Origin: an uncultured Eubacteriales bacterium
GTDB taxonomy: Bacteria > Bacillota > Clostridia > Oscillospirales > Oscillospiraceae
Reading direction: 5' to 3'
DNA length: 64,000 nucleotides
Assembly (NCBI GenBank): GCA_900546615.1
Contig: URDJ01000007.1
Coordinates: 16,852-80,851, forward strand
Made by a program: the position numbers and the translations under genes. The notes beneath the pieces were generated by a model, which saw only the letters and a list, made by a program, of their open reading frames with translations, made no database searches and was not told the DNA's origin. Position 1 is the first letter of the stretch, and the number at the start of each line of letters is the position of its first letter. Shown in pieces: positions 42,569 to 51,722 of this stretch.

Positions 42569-43165
42569 ATGAAGGCGGCGCAGGGTCTGGCACGTGTAGA
42601 TATAGCGCGTCTCGTTCGCCAGAGCGGGGAGCTGCTGGTTTTGTTTTTGCTGTGTGCGGCTTTTTTGGGAGGCGCTGCAGCGGGTACTGCGCTCAGCTCG
42701 GGCGAGTTCAGCGGGGCTGAAAACGTCCTCGGCGGGGACGGCGCGGTCTATGGGTACGACAGCTTTGCGGGCCTGCTGTTTTCCTGCGCGAAGTACCATT
42801 TGATGGTATTGCTGTTTTCGACCTCGATAGTCGGCGTGCTGCTGATACCGGCAGCGCTGGCGTTCAGGGGCTTTGTGCTGGCGTGTACGGCGGCGTATAT
42901 AGCGTCTGCGTATCCTGAGCAGGGCGTGGCCCTGACGCTGGTAGTGCTGGGGCTGCCGTCGCTGCTGACTGTGCCGGGGTTGTTTGTGGTGGCCTTTGAC
43001 GGGGCGTGTTTTTCGTCGAGGCTGCTGGCGGAGCATTTGAGGCGGCCTGTGGCGGCCAGGTATTCCCGCGGTGAGAACCGGCTTGCGGCGGTAGGCGTGA
43101 TGCTCGTTCTGGCTGCGGCGATGGAGAGGTTTGTTGTACCGCAGCTGGTGGGGCTGCTGATTTGA
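42569..43165 (+). CDS. spoIIM: Stage II sporulation protein M family membrane protein
   Basis: About 198 residues with five hydrophobic helices. It follows the SpoIIM pattern: an N-terminal helix LLVLFLLCAAFLGGAAAGTAL, a charged loop, LLFSTSIVGVLLIPAALAFRGFVLACTAAYIAS and a C-terminal helix. SpoIIM is part of the DMP complex that drives engulfment with SpoIID and SpoIIP. Bacillus also has spoIIM close to the xerD-type gene (ripX), as here. The start is ATG at 42569 or GTG one codon earlier. Confidence 0.78.
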   Translation: MKAAQGLARVDIARLVRQSGELLVLFLLCAAFLGGAAAGTALSSGEFSGAENVLGGDGAVYGYDSFAGLLFSCAKYHLMVLLFSTSIVGVLLIPAALAFRGFVLACTAAYIASAYPEQGVALTLVVLGLPSLLTVPGLFVVAFDGACFSSRLLAEHLRRPVAARYSRGENRLAAVGVMLVLAAAMERFVVPQLVGLLI

Positions 43166-43192
43166 AATTTGCGGGTAAAGGGGAGTGTCGGC

Positions 43193-44083
43193 TTGGAGTC
43201 TTCCGTTTGTCTTGAAGAATTCAATAAATATCTGACGAACGTGAAGAAGGCGTCGGCGAACACCCTGGCCTCATATTTGAGGGACGTGAGGCAGCTGGAC
43301 GACTATCTGAGGTCGCACGATCTGTCGGAGCTTGCCGAGGCGGATGACGAGGAGCTTGAGGGCTATATCACGTGGCTGCGGCACAACGGCAAGTCGCCGG
43401 CGACGGTGTCGCGGAGTATAGCCTCGCTAAAGTGCTTTTACGGGCACATGCTGGATCTTGGCGTTGTGGAGCACAATCCGGCCTCCGGGCTGGTGCCGGA
43501 GAAGTCGGTGCAGAAGCTGCCGCAGATACTCACGAGCAAGGAAGTGGAGCTGCTTTTGGAGCAGCCTGAGTGCTCTGACATGAAGGGCTACCGCGACAGG
43601 GCGATGCTCGAGCTGCTGTACGCGACGGGGATAAGGGTCAGCGAGCTGATATCGCTGGACATCACGGACGTGAACATACCGGCGGGCTTCATACGGTGCC
43701 GGAGCAAGGAGAAGGAGCGTATAATACCGCTTTACCCCAAGGCGGTCAAGGCGCTGCAGGAGTATGTGGAGTTCATAAGGCCGCAGATGATAGCCTCGCC
43801 GGACGAGCTGTCTCTGTTTGTGAACATAAGCGGGGAGAGGATGAGCCGTCAGGGGTTCTGGAAGCTCATCAAGACCTATCAGCAGAAGGCCCATATTGAG
43901 AAGACGATAACGCCGCACACGCTCAGGCACAGTTTTGCGGCGCACCTGCTTGAAAACGGGGCGGATCTGAAGTCGATACAGGAGATGCTGGGACACGCGG
44001 ACATATCGTCGACGCAGATGTACTCGCACCTGGTAAACAAGCAGCTGAAGGACGTATACAACAAGGCCCACCCGAGGGCATGA
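43193..44083 (+). CDS. xerD: Tyrosine recombinase XerD
   Basis: A 296-residue tyrosine recombinase. The N-terminal SAM-like core-binding domain covers 1-90 (TLASYLRDVRQLDDYL). The catalytic domain has an Arg in YATGIRVSELISL, HTLRHSFAAHLLE (His and Arg), LGHADISSTQMYSHL (His) and the Tyr nucleophile in MYSHL. Its length and lack of extra domains fit XerD, which resolves chromosome dimers at dif with XerC. The start is TTG at 43193 with AAGGGGAG 7 bases before it; an in-frame TTG eight codons upstream is less likely. A short-arm terminator follows. Confidence 0.9.
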   Translation: MESSVCLEEFNKYLTNVKKASANTLASYLRDVRQLDDYLRSHDLSELAEADDEELEGYITWLRHNGKSPATVSRSIASLKCFYGHMLDLGVVEHNPASGLVPEKSVQKLPQILTSKEVELLLEQPECSDMKGYRDRAMLELLYATGIRVSELISLDITDVNIPAGFIRCRSKEKERIIPLYPKAVKALQEYVEFIRPQMIASPDELSLFVNISGERMSRQGFWKLIKTYQQKAHIEKTITPHTLRHSFAAHLLENGADLKSIQEMLGHADISSTQMYSHLVNKQLKDVYNKAHPRA

Positions 44084-44101
44084 AGAACTGAGGGGAGCAG
44101 G

Positions 44102-44131
44102 ACCGGCGCCGGTAAATGAGGCGCCGGTTTT
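44102..44131 (+). terminator. Intrinsic terminator after xerD
   Basis: ACCGGCGCC (44102-44110) and GGCGCCGGT (44120-44128) form a perfect 9-pair stem with a 9-base loop, followed by TTTG. Confidence 0.75.
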
Positions 44132-44161
44132 GTGCTGTCTGAGGGCCTGCGCGATATAATA

Positions 44162-44197
44162 GCCTCCACCAGACGAGCCGGGCGGTCTGGTGGAGGC
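44162..44197 (-). terminator. Hairpin downstream of the serine recombinase gene
   Basis: GCCTCCACCAGAC and GTCTGGTGGAGGC form a perfect 13-pair stem directly after the minus-strand recombinase gene. The tail is TATTATAT rather than a pure T run, so termination is probable but not certain. Confidence 0.6.
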
Positions 44198-44200
44198 GGT

Positions 44201-44815
<615 letters not shown>

Positions 44816-44947
44816 CTAGCTTCGCATTTTTCTCCTTTACTTTAGCATACGCAGATAAAACACAAAGCTCTCGGCCACATTCTTCATCAAAAGTTCAAAA
44901 AATACAAAATAACTGTCTCAGCAACATCAGCCAGGACAGGAGCGCTT

Positions 44948-44993
44948 GCGAGTTTTCAACAGTTTTATCAACATTTCAACGTTCAAAACTCGC
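44948..44993. repeat. Inverted repeat upstream of the serine recombinase gene
   Basis: GCGAGTTTTCAAC (44948-44960) and GTTCAAAACTCGC (44981-44993) are inverted copies with one mismatch and a 20-base centre rich in TCAAC. It is 145 bases upstream of the recombinase start. It could be a recombination site or a regulator site. The 456-base gap (44804-45259) otherwise holds the triplet tract and a promoter, and no gene. Confidence 0.7.
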
Positions 44994-45038
44994 GCAGGCA
45001 GCAGTAGCAGCCGTCCTTTCCTTGCTGTTGAAGATGAA

Positions 45039-45089
45039 GTTGTAGTTGTTGTTGTAGTTGTTGTTGTAGTTGTAGTTGTAGTTGTAGTT
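45039..45089. repeat. (GTW)17 triplet microsatellite
   Basis: Seventeen consecutive GTT or GTA triplets with no interruption, within a tract flanked by GTTGAAGATGAA on the left and GGCATCGTCGG on the right. It is AT-rich compared with its surroundings. If translated it gives poly-Val on the plus strand or Gln/Leu on the minus strand, but no gene with a ribosome site uses it. Slipped-strand change of copy number is likely. Confidence 0.88.
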
Positions 45090-45195
45090 GGCATCGTCGG
45101 CATGCGTTTGCATTCTGGAGAGGAAGGTTAGCGTTCCTTGGGGGTATCTGAGGCGAAGGACGCGTTTTTTGCTGTTCTCGGGTGTAAAAGAAACG

Positions 45196-45224
45196 TTGCA
45201 AGGAGGGCGAAAGTCGTATATAAT
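45196..45224 (+). promoter_or_regulatory. Promoter of dapF
   Basis: TTGCAA (45196-45201), a 17-base spacer and a perfect TATAAT (45219-45224). The dapF ATG at 45260 follows about 30 bases after the predicted start of transcription. Confidence 0.78.
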
Positions 45225-45259
45225 AGGCGTATAAGTCCATAGTTTGGGAGTGACGAATT

Positions 45260-46093
45260 ATGAAGTTTACCAAGATGCACGGCTGCGGCAACGACTATGT
45301 GTATGTCAACTGCTTTGAGGAGACGGTAGATGACCGCCCGGCACTGGCGAGGCTCGTGTCTGACAGACACTTCGGCGTCGGCGGAGACGGGCTTATATGT
45401 ATCTGCCCGTCCGATAAGGCCGATTTTGCAATGGATATGTATAACGCGGACGGCTCGCAGGGCCAGATGTGCGGCAACGGCATCCGCTGCGTGGCAAAGT
45501 ACGTCTACGAGCGCGGCATGACCAAAAAGAGTGTAATAGATGTCGAGACCGGCGCCGGCGTCAAGACTCTCTGGATGAATATCGAGAACGGGGTGGTCGA
45601 GAGCGTCCGTGTCTGCATGGGCAAGCCGGAGTTCACCGCCGCAAAGGTGCCGGTGCTGACCGAGTCCGAGGTTTTCATAAACCAGCCCCTCGAGGTCGGC
45701 GGCATGCAGTGGAGCGTGACAGCCGTCTCCGTCGGCAACCCTCACGCGGTAGTGTTTGTTGATAACGTCGACTGGCTCGACCTGCCCACGATAGGCCCTC
45801 TCTTTGAGAACCACCCGCTGTTCCCGGAGAGGATAAACACCGAGTTCGTACAGGTCATCGACAGGAACACGCTCAAGATGCGCGTATGGGAGCGCGGCAG
45901 CGGCGAGACGCTGGCCTGCGGCACCGGCTCCACGGCAGCGCTCGCGGCAGCGGTCGTGAACGGCAGGTGCGAGCCTTCCGTAAAGATGCAGCTGCGCGGC
46001 GGCGAGCTGAACATCGATTGGGACAGGGATGTGGACCTCATCTACATGACCGGCCCGGCCGTCACTGTCTTTGACGGCGAACTTCTGCTGTGA
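45260..46093 (+). CDS. dapF: Diaminopimelate epimerase
   Basis: A 277-residue enzyme that converts LL-DAP to meso-DAP for peptidoglycan and lysine. Its two catalytic Cys are in MCGNGIRCVAKY and ACGTGSTAAL. The N-terminal pattern FTKMHGCGNDYVYV is diagnostic. The next gene, dapL, makes its substrate and starts 12 bases later. A strong promoter lies upstream. Confidence 0.97.
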   Translation: MKFTKMHGCGNDYVYVNCFEETVDDRPALARLVSDRHFGVGGDGLICICPSDKADFAMDMYNADGSQGQMCGNGIRCVAKYVYERGMTKKSVIDVETGAGVKTLWMNIENGVVESVRVCMGKPEFTAAKVPVLTESEVFINQPLEVGGMQWSVTAVSVGNPHAVVFVDNVDWLDLPTIGPLFENHPLFPERINTEFVQVIDRNTLKMRVWERGSGETLACGTGSTAALAAAVVNGRCEPSVKMQLRGGELNIDWDRDVDLIYMTGPAVTVFDGELLL

Positions 46094-46105
46094 GGTGCCT
46101 CTGAA

Positions 46106-47317
46106 GTGATAAAACTTAACGATAACTACATGAAGCTGCCCGGCAGCTACCTCTTTGCCGAGATAGCGAGAAGGACTGCGGCATATACGGAGAATAACCC
46201 CGGGAAAAAGCTCATAAAGCTGGGTATAGGCGACGTGACCCTGCCCCTGCCCGGAGCGTGCACTGAGGCGATGAAAAAGGCCGCGGACGAGATGGCTGAG
46301 AAGGCCACGTTCATGGGCTACGGTCCCTACGAGGGCTACGAATTCCTGCGCGAGGCAATAGCGAAGAACGACTACGAGACGCGGGGCGTGAAGATAGGCG
46401 CTGACGAGATCTTCGTGTCCGACGGCGCGAAGTCTGACTGCGGGAATATAGGCGACATTTTCTCGGAGGACAACGTTGTCGCGGTGTGCGACCCGGTTTA
46501 CCCGGTATACATAGACGCGAACGCCATGAGCGGCCGCGCGGGCGAGTGGCTGGGCGAGCGCTGGGAGAAGATAGTCTACATGCCCTGCACACCGGAGAAC
46601 GGCTTCATCCCCGAGCTGCCCGAGACCGTGCCGGACATGATATATCTGTGTTTTCCGAACAACCCGACGGGCATGGCCGCGACGAAGGAGCAGCTGAGGC
46701 CCTGGGTGGACTACGCCAACGAGCACGGCAGCATCATTCTCTACGATGCGGCGTACCGTGCGTACATGTCCGACCCCGAGCTGCCGCGGACGATATACGA
46801 GGTGTCGGGAGCGGAGACCTGCGCCATTGAGTTTTGCAGCTTCTCCAAGACCGCAGGCTTCACCGGAACAAGGTGCGGCTGGACGGTGATACCGAGGCCG
46901 CTGGTGCGGAGCGGACAGAGCCTGTACGACCTGTGGATGCGTAGGCAGAGCACGAAGTTCAACGGCACGGCCTATGTCATTCAGCGCGCGGCGGAAGCCA
47001 CCTACAGCGACGAGGGCAAGGCTCAGATAGCCGAGATGATAGGATATTACATGAATAACGCGAAGGTCATACGCGCAGGTCTCGAGGAGGCGGGGCTGGA
47101 GGTGTACGGCGGGACGGATTCGCCGTATATCTGGTTCCGTGCGCCGGGCGGCATGGGCTCCTGGGAGTTTTTTGACAGGCTTCTGACAGAGGCCAACGTG
47201 GTGACAACGCCGGGCGAGGGCTTCGGACCCTCGGGCGCGGGTTTCATACGTCTCACAGCCTTCGGCGACGCCGAGAACACGGCGGAGGCCGTAAGGAGGA
47301 TAAAGGCTATCATATAA
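46106..47317 (+). CDS. dapL: LL-diaminopimelate aminotransferase
   Basis: A 403-residue fold-type I PLP enzyme that turns tetrahydrodipicolinate into LL-DAP in one step, bypassing the succinylase or acetylase routes. It has the DapL N-terminus YLFAEIARRTAAYTENNP, FPNNPTG, and the PLP Lys in FSKTAGFTGTRCG. No dapD, dapE or dapH is seen, so the aminotransferase route is the one supported. The start is GTG at 46106. The gene lies behind dapF; a translation start 17 bases after its stop begins nagB. Confidence 0.96.
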   Translation: MIKLNDNYMKLPGSYLFAEIARRTAAYTENNPGKKLIKLGIGDVTLPLPGACTEAMKKAADEMAEKATFMGYGPYEGYEFLREAIAKNDYETRGVKIGADEIFVSDGAKSDCGNIGDIFSEDNVVAVCDPVYPVYIDANAMSGRAGEWLGERWEKIVYMPCTPENGFIPELPETVPDMIYLCFPNNPTGMAATKEQLRPWVDYANEHGSIILYDAAYRAYMSDPELPRTIYEVSGAETCAIEFCSFSKTAGFTGTRCGWTVIPRPLVRSGQSLYDLWMRRQSTKFNGTAYVIQRAAEATYSDEGKAQIAEMIGYYMNNAKVIRAGLEEAGLEVYGGTDSPYIWFRAPGGMGSWEFFDRLLTEANVVTTPGEGFGPSGAGFIRLTAFGDAENTAEAVRRIKAII

Positions 47318-47334
47318 GACGGGAGGAAACTGCA

Positions 47335-48057
47335 TTGAAAGTCATAGTAGGAACTCAGGAAGAAGTAGTAAAGAAAGCCGCGCAGAGGTACGTGAAGCTG
47401 CTGGGCGAGAAGCCGGAGGCCGTGCTGGGTCTCGCGACCGGCTCGACTCCGCTTGGACTGTACGGCGAGCTGGCGAGACTGTATGCGGCAGGCGAGGTAT
47501 CGTTCGCAAAGTGCACGACCTTCAACCTGGATGAGTATATCGGGCTGGACGGTACGCATGACCAGAGCTACCGCTATTTCATGAACAAGAACCTGTTCGA
47601 GCGGGTCGACGTCCGCATGGAGGCCACGCATGTTCCCTCGGGCGCTGTCAAGAGCGACGAGGAGGCCGAGCAGTACGACGCGCAGATAAAGGCTGCCGGC
47701 GGGATAGACCTGCAGCTGCTGGGCATCGGCAACAACGGGCACATCGGCTTCAACGAGCCGCTGACGCCGTTCACCTCCATGACCCATATAGTAAAGCTGA
47801 CGGACTCGACGAGAGAGGCGAACAAGCGCTTCTTCGCGTCCATTGACGACGTGCCGACGCACGCCGTTACGATGGGCATACATACGGTTATGCAGGCGCG
47901 GAGCATCATCCTCATGGCTTTCGGCGAGGGCAAGGCGGAGATCATCAAGAAGACGGTGGAAGGCCGGCCGGAGATCGCAGTGCCGGCGTCGCTGCTGCAG
48001 CTGCATGAGGACGTGGAGATATACCTGGACGAGGCGGCCGCAAGCAAGCTCTCGTAA
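47335..48057 (+). CDS. nagB: Glucosamine-6-phosphate deaminase
   Basis: A 240-residue enzyme (NagB) that turns glucosamine-6-phosphate into fructose-6-phosphate and ammonia. It has ATGSTPLGLYGEL, NLDEYIGLDGTH with the catalytic Asp, and GIGNNGHIGFNEP. Its length matches the short Firmicutes form without an allosteric C-terminal extension. The start is TTG with GGGAGG upstream. Next to glmM it forms a small amino-sugar group. Confidence 0.95.
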   Translation: MKVIVGTQEEVVKKAAQRYVKLLGEKPEAVLGLATGSTPLGLYGELARLYAAGEVSFAKCTTFNLDEYIGLDGTHDQSYRYFMNKNLFERVDVRMEATHVPSGAVKSDEEAEQYDAQIKAAGGIDLQLLGIGNNGHIGFNEPLTPFTSMTHIVKLTDSTREANKRFFASIDDVPTHAVTMGIHTVMQARSIILMAFGEGKAEIIKKTVEGRPEIAVPASLLQLHEDVEIYLDEAAASKLS

Positions 48058-48071
48058 ATAACGGCAAATCA

Positions 48072-48103
48072 GAGCCGCGGGATAATACACGCTCCCGCGG
48101 CTC
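48072..48103 (+). terminator. Hairpin between nagB and glmM
   Basis: GAGCCGCGGGA and TCCCGCGGCTC form an 11-pair stem, but no T run follows. It may act as a weak terminator or an mRNA end-protecting structure, and would uncouple glmM from nagB partly. Confidence 0.5.
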
Positions 48104-48120
48104 ATCATGTGGAGGAAACA

Positions 48121-49473
48121 ATGGGCAAATATTTCGGAACAGACGGCTTCCGTGGCGAGGCCAACGTGGACCTCACCGCGGAACACGCATTCAAGATCGG
48201 CCGCTTCATCGGCTGGTACTACGGCAGAGATCATAAGGCCAAGATAGTCATAGGCAAGGACACACGGCGCTCGAGCTATATGTTCGAGTGCGCATTGTCG
48301 GCGGGGCTCACATCCTCGGGCGCGGACGCCTACCTGCTGCACGTCACGACGACGCCGAGCGTGTCGTATATCGCGAGGGTAGACGACTTCGACTGCGGCG
48401 TCATGATAAGCGCGAGCCACAACCCCTACGTCGATAACGGCATAAAGCTGCTCAACGCCCAGGGAGAGAAGATGGAGGAGTCCGTCCTCGACGAGATAGA
48501 AAAGTACCTCGACGGCGAGCTGCCCGAGCCGCCCCACGCAACCGGCTCAGACATAGGCAGGACGGTGGACTACGCCGCGGGCAGGAACAGGTATATCGGC
48601 TACCTCATCAGCCTCTCGACCCACTCGTACAAGAACATGAAGGTCGGCCTTGACTGCGCAAACGGCAGCACCTGGATGATAGCCAAGAGCGTGTTCGACG
48701 CGCTCGGGGCGGATACCTATGTCATCGGCAACAGGCCCGACGGCATAAATATCAACGTGGACTGCGGCTCGACGCATATCGGCGCGCTGCAGGAGCTGGT
48801 AAAGAAGGAGGGCCTCGATATCGGCTTCGCCTTCGATGGAGACGCGGACAGGTGCCTCGCCGTGGACGAGAACGGCGCCTACGTCTCCGGCGACGAGATA
48901 ATGTACATGTGCGCAAAGCACATGAAGGACAGGGGCCGGCTCGACACCAACACGCTCGTGACGACGGTCATGTCGAACTTCGGGCTGTATAAGGCGCTCG
49001 ACGCCGTGGGCATAGGCTACGAGAAGACCGCGGTCGGCGACAAGTACGTCTGGGAGAACATGAGGGCCAACGGCCACCTCATCGGCGGCGAGCAGTCGGG
49101 GCATATCATCTTTTCGAAACACGCCACGACGGGCGACGGGATGATAACGGCCATCAAGGTCATGCAGACGGTGCTGGACAGCAAGCTGCCGCTCTCGAAG
49201 CTGGCCGCGCCGGTGACGATATACCCGCAGGTGCTCAAAAATGTCATCGTGGACGACAAGGACGGCACGATGGCCGACGCCGCCGTGCAGCAGTCGGTGA
49301 AGGACGTGGAGGAGCGGCTGGGCGAGCGCGGAAGGGTGCTGCTTAGAAAGAGCGGCACGGAGCCGCTGCTGCGCGTCATGGCCGAGGCCGAGACGGATGA
49401 GGAGTGCGAGGCAGCGGTGGACGAGATAATAGACGCCATGCGCAATAGCGGGCACCTTGTGAGGGTAAAATGA
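48121..49473 (+). CDS. glmM: Phosphoglucosamine mutase
   Basis: A 450-residue enzyme of the alpha-D-phosphohexomutase family that interconverts glucosamine-6- and -1-phosphate for UDP-GlcNAc. It has FGTDGFRGEAN at the N-terminus, the catalytic Ser in ISASHNPYVDNGIK, the metal site FAFDGDADRCLAVD and the sugar-binding loop GGEQSGHII. I chose the ATG at 48121, right after GGAGGAAAC; the GTG four codons upstream is inside the ribosome site. The next gene overlaps by four bases. Confidence 0.95.
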   Translation: MGKYFGTDGFRGEANVDLTAEHAFKIGRFIGWYYGRDHKAKIVIGKDTRRSSYMFECALSAGLTSSGADAYLLHVTTTPSVSYIARVDDFDCGVMISASHNPYVDNGIKLLNAQGEKMEESVLDEIEKYLDGELPEPPHATGSDIGRTVDYAAGRNRYIGYLISLSTHSYKNMKVGLDCANGSTWMIAKSVFDALGADTYVIGNRPDGININVDCGSTHIGALQELVKKEGLDIGFAFDGDADRCLAVDENGAYVSGDEIMYMCAKHMKDRGRLDTNTLVTTVMSNFGLYKALDAVGIGYEKTAVGDKYVWENMRANGHLIGGEQSGHIIFSKHATTGDGMITAIKVMQTVLDSKLPLSKLAAPVTIYPQVLKNVIVDDKDGTMADAAVQQSVKDVEERLGERGRVLLRKSGTEPLLRVMAEAETDEECEAAVDEIIDAMRNSGHLVRVK

Positions 49474-50129
49474 TGTATAAGATAGCTGATCTGCTCGATC
49501 TTGAGCATACGATAGCCGCGGAGCTGTTCCGGGATAAGACCTATCCCTGGGAGGTGCTGACGGAGATAAGGGCGTTCATATTGAAGCTGGGCGCCACGCT
49601 GCCTGAGGCGGAGTTCGACCACCCGGCGGAGGACGTGTGGATAGCGAAGGATGCAAAGGTGTTCCCCTCGGCCTATATCGGCGGGCCATGCATAATCGAC
49701 CACGAGGCTGAGGTGCGCCATTGCGCGTTCATACGCGGCAGCGCCATCGTAGGCAAGGGCTGCGTCGTGGGCAATTCGGTGGAGCTGAAGAACGTCGTGT
49801 TGTTTGATAAGGTACAGACGCCGCACTACAATTATGTAGGGGACAGCGTGCTGGGCTACAAATCGCACATGGGTGCGGGCAGCATCACCTCGAACGTCAA
49901 GAGCGACAAGACCCTGGTCGTCGTAAAGGGCGACGTGAGTATCGAGACGGGCCTGAAGAAGTTCGGCGCGGTACTGGGCGACAATGTGGAGGTAGGCTGC
50001 AACAGCGTGCTGAACCCGGGCAGCGTGATAGGCCGCAGGGCGAGCATTTACCCGACATCGTCGGTGCGGGGCGTGGTGCCCGAGGACTGCATCTACAAGG
50101 CCGCAGACAATGTGGTCAAAAGAAGCTGA
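49470..50129 (+). CDS. Left-handed beta-helix nucleotidyl/acyltransferase-like protein (GlmU C-domain type)
   Basis: A 219-residue protein. A helical N-terminus (IADLLDLEHTIAAELF) is followed by hexapeptide repeats of the left-handed beta helix (VFPSAYIGGPCIID, IVGKGCVVGNSVEL, VGDSVLGYKSHMGAGSITSNVKSD). The last block is like the acetyltransferase site of GlmU. There is no uridylyltransferase domain. It overlaps glmM by four bases (ATGA), so it may supply the acetyltransferase step after GlmM, but other sugar or metal-carbonic-type roles are possible. A terminator follows. Confidence 0.8.
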   Translation: MMYKIADLLDLEHTIAAELFRDKTYPWEVLTEIRAFILKLGATLPEAEFDHPAEDVWIAKDAKVFPSAYIGGPCIIDHEAEVRHCAFIRGSAIVGKGCVVGNSVELKNVVLFDKVQTPHYNYVGDSVLGYKSHMGAGSITSNVKSDKTLVVVKGDVSIETGLKKFGAVLGDNVEVGCNSVLNPGSVIGRRASIYPTSSVRGVVPEDCIYKAADNVVKRS

Positions 50130-50135
50130 GGCGAC

Positions 50136-50166
50136 AAAAAAGCGGCAGTAGATGCCGCTTTTTTGC
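50136..50166 (+). terminator. Intrinsic terminator
   Basis: AAAAAAGCGGCA and TGCCGCTTTTTT form a stem with a 5-base loop and a run of T residues. It ends the glmM group. Confidence 0.88.
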
Positions 50167-50195
50167 CTCATGCTGACTTTGCCGGACAAAAACTC

Positions 50196-50225
50196 TTGCG
50201 CCGGGAGGAAAAGGTGTAGTATAAT
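50196..50225 (+). promoter_or_regulatory. Promoter and structured leader of rpe
   Basis: TTGCGC (50196-50201), an 18-base spacer and TATAAT (50220-50225). The leader of about 120 bases before rpe contains a GC-rich palindrome (GCGC-A-GGGC, loop GAAT, GCCC-C-GCGC; 50249-50270), similar in style to the GC-rich palindromes near 19.3-19.8 kb. No known riboswitch pattern was recognised. Confidence 0.6.
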
Positions 50226-50352
50226 TATATGATATTTGTTCCGGCGGAGCGCAGGGCGAATGCCCCGCGCCCCTATATGAAAGCGAAGGCCGGCGCGCCT
50301 TTCCGCTGAGATATCCTATGCCGGCGGCTCGTCCGCAGTTACGGAGGCTAAT

Positions 50353-51024
50353 ATGAATATAAAGATTGCACCGTCCATACTCTCGGCCGACTTTGTGAGG
50401 CTGGCTGACGAGGTGGAGGAAATAAAGCAGGCGGGCGCTGACTATGTGCACGTGGATGTGATGGACGGCGTGTTTGTGCCGAATATATCGATAGGCATAC
50501 CGGTTGTGAAGTCGCTGAGGAAGGCGACGGATATGTTCCTCGACGTGCACCTGATGATAACGAAGCCGAGCCGGTACGTGGGGCAGTTTTGCGACGCGGG
50601 CGCGGATCTCGTGTGCTTTCACGTGGAGGCGGACGAGCCGCAGGACGTGCTTGCGGCGCTGGACGAGATAAAGGCCAAAGGGAAGAAGGCGGCGCTCTCG
50701 GTAAAGCCGAAGACGCCGGCGTCGGTGCTGCTGCCGTATTTGGATAAGCTGGACATGGTGCTGGTGATGACGGTGGAGCCGGGCTTCGGCGGGCAGAGCT
50801 TCATGGCCGACATGCTGCCGAAGGTGCGGGGCATCCGCGCCCTGCTGAACGAGTATAAGCCCGACTGCGAGGTCGAGGTGGATGGTGGGATAGACGAGGG
50901 CACGGCCCCGCTGGTGGTGGACGCGGGCGCGAACGTGCTGGTGGCCGGAAGCGCCGTGTTCGGCAAGCCGGACAGGGCGAAGGCCATAGAGGGGATACGC
51001 ATGGCGGCAGCGGTAAAGCCATAA
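50353..51024 (+). CDS. rpe: Ribulose-phosphate 3-epimerase
   Basis: A 223-residue TIM-barrel enzyme that interconverts ribulose-5- and xylulose-5-phosphate in the pentose phosphate pathway. It has IAPSILSADFVRL at the start, VDVMDGVFVPNIS with a catalytic Asp, HLMITKP with metal His, VMTVEPGFGGQSF and VDGGIDEGTAP. It is probably co-transcribed with recR, which starts 25 bases after it. Its promoter and structured leader are described separately. Confidence 0.97.
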   Translation: MNIKIAPSILSADFVRLADEVEEIKQAGADYVHVDVMDGVFVPNISIGIPVVKSLRKATDMFLDVHLMITKPSRYVGQFCDAGADLVCFHVEADEPQDVLAALDEIKAKGKKAALSVKPKTPASVLLPYLDKLDMVLVMTVEPGFGGQSFMADMLPKVRGIRALLNEYKPDCEVEVDGGIDEGTAPLVVDAGANVLVAGSAVFGKPDRAKAIEGIRMAAAVKP

Positions 51025-51049
51025 AATGACGTTAAGAGGTTGAAGATAT

Positions 51050-51649
51050 ATGTCCTTTTTCCCTGCGGCGCTTGAGAATCTTATAGACAAATTTGCCATG
51101 CTGCCCGGCATAGGCAAAAAGAGCGCGCAGAGGCTGGCGTTTTTCACGCTGTCGCTGCCTGAGGCAGAGGCTGAGGCCTTTGCGAAGGCAATATCGGACG
51201 CTAAGAAGTCCATCAAATGCTGTGCTGTGTGCCAGAACCTGACCGACGCGGAGGTCTGCCCGATCTGCGCGTCAAATAAGCGCGACCAGGGGATCATCTG
51301 CGTGGTGGCGGAGCCTCGGGACGTGCTGAGCTTTGAGAGGGGCAGGGAATATAACGGCGTGTACCACGTGCTGCACGGGGTGCTCTCGCCGATGAGCCAC
51401 GTCGGGCCGGACGACCTGAAGATATCCGAACTGGTGTCGCGGGTCGCGAAGGGTGACGTGGAGGAGGTCATCATGGCCATGAACCCGGACACGGAGGGGG
51501 AGACCACGGCCATGTATATCTCAAGACTGCTCAAGCCGTTTGGAGTCAGAGTGACGAGGCTTGCGTATGGGATACCTGTCGGCTCGAATCTGGAATTTGC
51601 CGACGATGCCACACTCACCCGCGCCCTCGAGGGAAGGGTCGAGATGTGA
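51050..51649 (+). CDS. recR: Recombination protein RecR
   Basis: A 199-residue protein of normal RecR length. It has a helix-hairpin-helix LPGIGKKSAQRLAF near residue 20, a zinc finger (CCAVCQNLTDAEVCPIC) near 55-75, and a Toprim domain with VVAEPRDVLSFER and MNPDTEGETTAMYI. It helps RecA load on gapped DNA with RecO. The usual neighbours dnaX and ybaB are not present; rpe is upstream and RNase J downstream. Confidence 0.96.
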   Translation: MSFFPAALENLIDKFAMLPGIGKKSAQRLAFFTLSLPEAEAEAFAKAISDAKKSIKCCAVCQNLTDAEVCPICASNKRDQGIICVVAEPRDVLSFERGREYNGVYHVLHGVLSPMSHVGPDDLKISELVSRVAKGDVEEVIMAMNPDTEGETTAMYISRLLKPFGVRVTRLAYGIPVGSNLEFADDATLTRALEGRVEM

Positions 51650-51722
51650 TTAAACCCGGCCATAGCGGTTATACTGTTGGATAGCCGTTGTACATAAGAC
51701 AATTAAACGTAAGGAGAAGAAT

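Noticed and set aside
44940..45000. Possible replication origin: TTATCAACA resembles a DnaA box, with AT-rich and triplet sequence nearby
   Set aside because: There is only one imperfect box, and no dnaA, dnaN, recF, rpmH or gyr genes lie nearby.
44946..45131. Plus-strand frame encoding seventeen consecutive Val
   Set aside because: It is a translation of the triplet microsatellite without a ribosome site or any homology pattern.
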